Part shown: positions 59,984 to 64,000 of the stretch, in pieces
Layout: the number at the start of each line of letters is the position of its first letter
Numbering within the stretch: the stretch's first letter is position 1
Origin: Litorimonas sp051251645
Lineage (GTDB): Bacteria > Pseudomonadota > Alphaproteobacteria > Caulobacterales > Maricaulaceae
Direction: 5' to 3'
NCBI GenBank assembly: GCA_051251645.1
Contig: JBPOEY010000003.1
Span: 248,001-312,000, forward strand
DNA length: 64,000 nucleotides
Notes under the pieces: model-generated
What the model saw: the letters and a program-made list of their open reading frames with translations, nothing else
What the model was told of the DNA's origin: nothing
The model's database searches: none
Made by a program: the position numbers and the translations under genes

Positions 59984-62374
59984 ATGACGCTGACGCTTCC
60001 AGTTCTTCCTCTTCGCGACATTGTCGTGTTCCCACACATGGTTGTGCCGCTTTTTGTCGGCCGCGATAAGTCGATTCTCGCGTTGGAAGAGGTGATGCGC
60101 GCGGACAAGCAAATTTTCCTACTGACTCAGCGTGACTCTGATACCGATGAGCCCATCGAAGAAGATTTATTCATGTTCGGCTGCGTCGCTAAGATCATGC
60201 AATTGCTAAAACTACCGGATGGCACCGTGCGTGTCTTGGTTGAAGGTCAAAGCCGGGCCGGATTAGAAAAACTATATGAACGCGATGGTTTCATGGAAGC
60301 GGTTCTTGAGCCGTTACCGACGGAGTTCGATAAGGCGAAATCAAAAGCGCTGGCCATAGAAGTGCGTGACGCCTTTGGTGATTTTGGCAAAGTAAATAGC
60401 CGAATTGCCGAAGAGGTTGTAAGCTCTGTCGTCGAGACGAAGGACCCCTCGAAACTGGCCGACACAGTCGCTGTCCATTTAGGTGCTGACCTGGCGACAA
60501 AACAAACCTTACTGGAAACGCCGGATCCGGCGGAACGTCTCTCCAAAATTATGGACGTCATCGGCGGCGAGACGTCTGTGTTGAAAGTTGAAAAAAAGAT
60601 CCGAACACGCGTCAAACGTCAGATGGAAAAGACGCAGCGCGAATATTATCTCAATGAGCAAATGAAGGCGATCAAAACCGAGCTCGGGGGTGATGAAACG
60701 GACGAAATTGCGGACCTGACTGACAAGGTCGAAAAGACAAAATTGACGAAGGAAGCGCGCACCAAGCTGACATCCGAGATCAAAAAGCTCCGTCAGATGA
60801 GCCCAATGAGCGCAGAAGCGAACGTCTCGCGCAATTATATTGACTGGATGCTGTCTGTGCCGTGGGGCAAGAAAAAGCGCGTTCAGAAAAATCTAAAAAA
60901 GGCGCAGGAGATTTTGGATCAGGACCATTACGGTCTCGACAAAGTCAAAGAGCGGATCATCGAGCATCTCGCCGTGCAGACACGGACGAATAAGGTCAAA
61001 GGCCCGATCCTTTGCCTCGTTGGTCCTCCGGGGGTCGGTAAAACCTCACTCGGAAAATCTGTGGCGAAAGCCACAGGGCGTGAGTTTGTGCGCGTGTCGC
61101 TTGGCGGCGTGCGGGACGAGAGTGAAATTCGGGGTCACCGTCGGACTTATATCGGCTCCATGCCGGGTCGCGTGATCCAGTCGATGAAAAAGAGCAAATA
61201 TACCAACCCTCTTTTCCTGTTTGATGAAATTGATAAAATGGGCAGTGATCATCGCGGTGATCCCTCGGCAGCGCTCCTTGAGGTGCTGGACCCGGAACAG
61301 AACGACACATTCAATGACCACTATCTGGATGTTGATTATGATTTGTCAGACGTGATGTTTATCACGACGGCCAATAGTTTGAACATGCCACAGCCGCTTC
61401 TTGATCGGATGGAGGTCATTCGCATTCCAGGTTATACGGAAGATGAAAAGGTAGAAATTGCCCGCCGTCATTTGATCCCTGAACAATATAAAGAAAATGG
61501 TCTAAAAGCGGATGAGTTCGACGTCTCAGACGATGCCGTTCGCGAGATCGTTCGATATTACACGCGTGAAGCGGGCGTGCGCTCGCTGAAGCGCGAGATC
61601 GCGCGATTGGCGCGCAAAGCTTTGACGGTCATCATTAAAGGGGAAGTCAAATCCGTCTCTGTCACCCCGGATAATATCGGCGACTATCTCGGCGTTAAAA
61701 AGCACCGCTTTGGCCGGACGGATACGGAAGACCAAGTCGGTGTCGTCACAGGTTTGGCGTGGACCTCAGTTGGCGGCGACCTGTTAACGATCGAAGCGGT
61801 GTCTATGTCTGGTCGCGGCAAAATGATGATTACGGGTAACCTCAAAGAGGTGATGAAAGAATCGATCAGTGCGGCGAATAGCTATGTGCAAGCGCGCGCG
61901 CCTGAACTCGGGATTAGCCCTCGCGAATTCCGCTCGCGTGATATTCACGTCCATGTACCGGAAGGCGCAACGCCCAAAGACGGCCCCTCTGCCGGGATCG
62001 CGATGGTCACGGCGATGGTGTCTGTTCTCACGGGTATTCCGGTTAAATCCGAAGTCGCAATGACAGGCGAAGTTACCTTGCGGGGCCGCGTCCTGCCGAT
62101 TGGGGGGCTGAAGGAAAAGTTACTCGCGGCGCTTCGCGGCGGTGTCGAAACGGTGTTGATCCCTGAGGAGAATGAAAAAGACCTCGCTGATATTCCCGAT
62201 AATGTGAAAAACGAGCTCCTGATTATTCCGATTGGCTCCGTTGATGAGGTTCTGAAACATGCGCTGACTAAACCGCCAGAAGCCATTGATTGGACCGAAG
62301 CCGACGCGGCTCAACTCTCGGGTCTCATGATTGGTGGAACGCCGAGCCTGGAGCCGGGTGCACAAACGCACTAG
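59984..62374 (+). CDS. lon: ATP-dependent Lon protease
   Basis: 796 residues: N-terminal Lon domain (PVLPLRDIVVFPHMVVPLFVGRDKS), AAA+ with Walker A GPPGVGKT (347-354) and Walker B LFLFDEIDKMG, then the protease domain with catalytic Ser669 (PKDGPSAG) and Lys about 712 (GGLKEKLLAA). Degrades misfolded and regulatory proteins, including cell-cycle regulators in dimorphic alphaproteobacteria. 217 non-coding bases precede it and hold its promoter; I found no clear heat-shock -35/-10 pair. Confidence 0.97.
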   Translation: MTLTLPVLPLRDIVVFPHMVVPLFVGRDKSILALEEVMRADKQIFLLTQRDSDTDEPIEEDLFMFGCVAKIMQLLKLPDGTVRVLVEGQSRAGLEKLYERDGFMEAVLEPLPTEFDKAKSKALAIEVRDAFGDFGKVNSRIAEEVVSSVVETKDPSKLADTVAVHLGADLATKQTLLETPDPAERLSKIMDVIGGETSVLKVEKKIRTRVKRQMEKTQREYYLNEQMKAIKTELGGDETDEIADLTDKVEKTKLTKEARTKLTSEIKKLRQMSPMSAEANVSRNYIDWMLSVPWGKKKRVQKNLKKAQEILDQDHYGLDKVKERIIEHLAVQTRTNKVKGPILCLVGPPGVGKTSLGKSVAKATGREFVRVSLGGVRDESEIRGHRRTYIGSMPGRVIQSMKKSKYTNPLFLFDEIDKMGSDHRGDPSAALLEVLDPEQNDTFNDHYLDVDYDLSDVMFITTANSLNMPQPLLDRMEVIRIPGYTEDEKVEIARRHLIPEQYKENGLKADEFDVSDDAVREIVRYYTREAGVRSLKREIARLARKALTVIIKGEVKSVSVTPDNIGDYLGVKKHRFGRTDTEDQVGVVTGLAWTSVGGDLLTIEAVSMSGRGKMMITGNLKEVMKESISAANSYVQARAPELGISPREFRSRDIHVHVPEGATPKDGPSAGIAMVTAMVSVLTGIPVKSEVAMTGEVTLRGRVLPIGGLKEKLLAALRGGVETVLIPEENEKDLADIPDNVKNELLIIPIGSVDEVLKHALTKPPEAIDWTEADAAQLSGLMIGGTPSLEPGAQTH

Positions 62375-63718
62375 ATGGACTTGCAGACCCAGATCGGTGC
62401 GTCTCTTGATGCCGTAGGTTTGGACTGCATTCTCTATCGTGAAACGGGCGAGGGCTCTTGGCCTTCTGCCTTTGCGGTGTCCGATTTAGCGGTCGCGTCG
62501 ATTGGCGCGGCTTGCGCCGACGTCGCCGCGCTTTCGGGCCGCAAAACGCCTGTCGAAATTGACCGCCGTCTCGCCTCACTTTGGTTTTCACTGACAGTTC
62601 GCCCTCAAGGCTGGGACTTACCGCCTGTTTGGGATGATCTGGCGGGCGTATACCACACGTCTGATGGCTTTATCCGTCTGCACACCAATGCGCCTCATCA
62701 TAAAGCGGCGGCGTTACGGGCGCTCAATTGCAAAGCCGATCGGGCCACTGTTGAAGCGATTGTGGCAAAGTGGTCGGCCTTAGCACTAGAAACTGCGGTT
62801 GTTGCGCAAAATGGCTGTGCCGCGCGCTTGATGAATTTGGACGATTGGCGGGCGCATCCTCAGGGGCGCGCGGTCAATTCTGAACCACTAATCACATGGA
62901 CCCGACATTCGGCGGCGCCTGCGACGTGGTTGCCCGGCCCAAAGTCACGTCCGTTGGCGGGGCTGAAGGTTCTTGACTTGACGCGTGTTCTCGCTGGCCC
63001 TGTTTGCACGCGGACCTTAGCCGGGTTTGGTGCAGAGATTTTGAGGATCGATCCGCCGGGGTGGGGCGAAGCGCTCGTCGAGACTGAAGTGACGCCCGGC
63101 AAACGCTTGGCCACTTTGAACTTAAAAACCTCAGCGGATCGCGACACGTTTTTATCCCTGCTAAAAGACGCGGATGTTCTCGTTCATGGCTACCGGAAAG
63201 ACGCTTTAGAAACGCTTGGTTTGGGAGAAGATATGCGTCGTGCCATAAACCCCGGACTGATCGATGTTGCGCTCAATGCTTATGGGTGGACAGGGCCGTG
63301 GTCGGAACGCCGCGGCTTTGACAGCTTGATGCAAATGAGCAGCGGGATCGCCTATAAAGGCATGACGTGGAAAAATAGTGACAGCCCTGTTCCGCTCCCA
63401 GTTCAAGCGCTCGATTTCGCAACAGGCTATTTGATGGCGGCCGCTGTAATTCGGGCCTTACGGGGGCGGATTGAAACTGGCGACGCGCTGAGCGCGCGCC
63501 TCTCTTTGGCACGGACGTCGGCGCTGTTGGCCTCCGTCCCCGCTGATAATGACGGGACGGATTTTGATCCAATAACGGAGGATGATTTATCCGCTGAAGT
63601 CGAACCCACTGATTGGGGTCCGGCGCGGCGTATTCGTTTTCCGGCGGATATTGCTATGGGCTGGTCGACGCCTGCGCGCCGCTTACATAGCGACGCGCCA
63701 GAATGGCGTGTTTCTTAA
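62375..63718 (+). CDS. CaiB/BaiF-type (class III) CoA-transferase
   Basis: 447 residues, starting on the base after the lon stop. Contains GLKVLDLTRVLAGPVCTRTLAGFGAEILRIDPPGWGE (family start motif), TLNLKTSADRDTF and DVLVHGYRKDALETLGLGEDMRRAINPGLIDVALNAYGWTGPWSERRGFDSLMQMSSGIA, where the RGFDSLMQ Asp corresponds to the catalytic/CoA-binding region. The first about 190 residues are a family-less N-terminal half (a fused or degenerate repeat), as in the two-domain CoA-transferases. Substrate unknown. Probably co-transcribed with lon. Confidence 0.85.
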   Translation: MDLQTQIGASLDAVGLDCILYRETGEGSWPSAFAVSDLAVASIGAACADVAALSGRKTPVEIDRRLASLWFSLTVRPQGWDLPPVWDDLAGVYHTSDGFIRLHTNAPHHKAAALRALNCKADRATVEAIVAKWSALALETAVVAQNGCAARLMNLDDWRAHPQGRAVNSEPLITWTRHSAAPATWLPGPKSRPLAGLKVLDLTRVLAGPVCTRTLAGFGAEILRIDPPGWGEALVETEVTPGKRLATLNLKTSADRDTFLSLLKDADVLVHGYRKDALETLGLGEDMRRAINPGLIDVALNAYGWTGPWSERRGFDSLMQMSSGIAYKGMTWKNSDSPVPLPVQALDFATGYLMAAAVIRALRGRIETGDALSARLSLARTSALLASVPADNDGTDFDPITEDDLSAEVEPTDWGPARRIRFPADIAMGWSTPARRLHSDAPEWRVS

Positions 63719-63722
63719 ACGA

Positions 63723-64000
63723 TTATGGGTAGGCCACGCCGTCCTTCACACGGCCCAAGACGCGAATGTCGTCCCAATTTTCCGCTGAGGTGTTCAGCGG
63801 GTTGCGGTCGACAATCGTGAAATCAGCGCGTTTTCCTGCTGCAATTGACCCAATTTCCGCTTCCAATCCAAGCGACCACGCTGCGTCGAGCGTGATCGCG
63901 CGTAACGCCTGTGTCGGAGTCAGTCGTTCATTCGGCAAACTCACGCCGCCTGTCTCTGTATCTCGCAACATATGCGCTTGCGCGGCCAGTAACGGGTAGG
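63723..64000 (-). CDS. amidohydrolase-family protein, C-terminal part only
   Basis: The frame is open to the end of the window, so the N-terminus lies outside. Visible C-terminal 92 codons: YPLLAAQAHMLRDTETGGV..., LTPTQALRAITLDAAWSLGLEAEIGSIAAGKRADFTIVDRNPLNTSAENWDDIRVLGRVKDGVAYP, which matches the composite-domain end of YtcJ/imidazolonepropionase-like amidohydrolases (GSIxxGKxADxxVxDxNP). Metal ligands are outside the window. Convergent with the CoA-transferase gene (4-base gap). Confidence 0.85.
   Translation of the reverse strand, partial: YPLLAAQAHMLRDTETGGVSLPNERLTPTQALRAITLDAAWSLGLEAEIGSIAAGKRADFTIVDRNPLNTSAENWDDIRVLGRVKDGVAYP

Noticed and set aside
1..64000. tRNA, rRNA, CRISPR arrays, insertion sequences
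   Set aside because: I looked for clover-leaf-type intergenic sequences, regularly spaced repeats, transposase-like frames and flanking repeats and saw none. The intergenic regions are all short (under about 300 bases), so little room remains for such elements.

Overview
The window looks like chromosomal DNA of a marine or aquatic alphaproteobacterium of the dimorphic (Caulobacterales / Maricaulales, Hyphomonadaceae-like) type. The reasons are gene families rather than any database hit: a PleC/PdhS-type cell-cycle kinase, a MucR regulator, a PAS_5 protein, a cluster of GANTC (CcrM-type) sites, a GafY/GafZ-like regulator pair and a complete alphaproteobacterial gene transfer agent (GTA) cluster. 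Base composition looks fairly even throughout and I see no tRNA, rRNA, CRISPR, insertion sequence or integrase. No gene-free stretch exceeds about 300 bases.

Layout. 1-2091: end of a TIGR04282/DUF2064 glycosyltransferase, a lipoprotein subclass-B1-like metallo-beta-lactamase and a family-4 uracil-DNA glycosylase. 2240-10592: an eleven-gene, overlapping operon for an Mrp-type cation/proton antiporter with a split MrpA, three antiporter-like (ND5/MrpD) subunits and two small unrecognised proteins. 10576-11709: a MucR-type regulator and a PAS_5 protein. 11844-26094: the central system, a GafY-GafZ-like activator/anti-terminator pair immediately followed by a full RcGTA-like structural cluster (terS, terL, portal, protease, capsid, head-tail connectors, tail tube, chaperones, very short tape measure, distal tail, hub, peptidase, megatron). 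The cluster contains one extra TPR-like gene and two strong intrinsic terminators, which fits control by anti-termination.

26109-34230: a DnaJ-family co-chaperone, a PepSY protein plus OmpR-type two-component system, a DUF938 methyltransferase, and a DegP/HtrA protease followed by a second two-component system. 34242-40695 (minus strand): PleC-like hybrid-PAS kinase, EAL protein and aminopeptidase N. 40929-47926: a DJ-1/PfpI gene broken by an in-frame amber codon, two glutathione S-transferase-family proteins, a SpoIIAA-like protein, an outer-membrane-type lipoprotein, a gamma-glutamylcyclotransferase-fold protein, a UPF0126/TRIC channel and a DUF3857-transglutaminase protein. 47970-51777 (minus): gap followed by a strongly divergent PEP-carboxylase-like gene.

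51987-64000: a DUF4349 lipoprotein, a three-gene operon that encodes a photolyase/cryptochrome-like protein as two separate halves in reversed order plus a renalase-like flavoprotein, an ABC exporter whose permease is fused to an M1 aminopeptidase, Lon, a class III CoA-transferase and the end of an amidohydrolase gene.

The most notable items are the GTA locus with its built-in regulator pair and internal terminators, the extra TPR gene between terL and portal, the split and permuted photolyase, the divergent PEP carboxylase next to gap, and the B1-type beta-lactamase. All functions are inferred from sequence motifs read by eye; nothing was searched.
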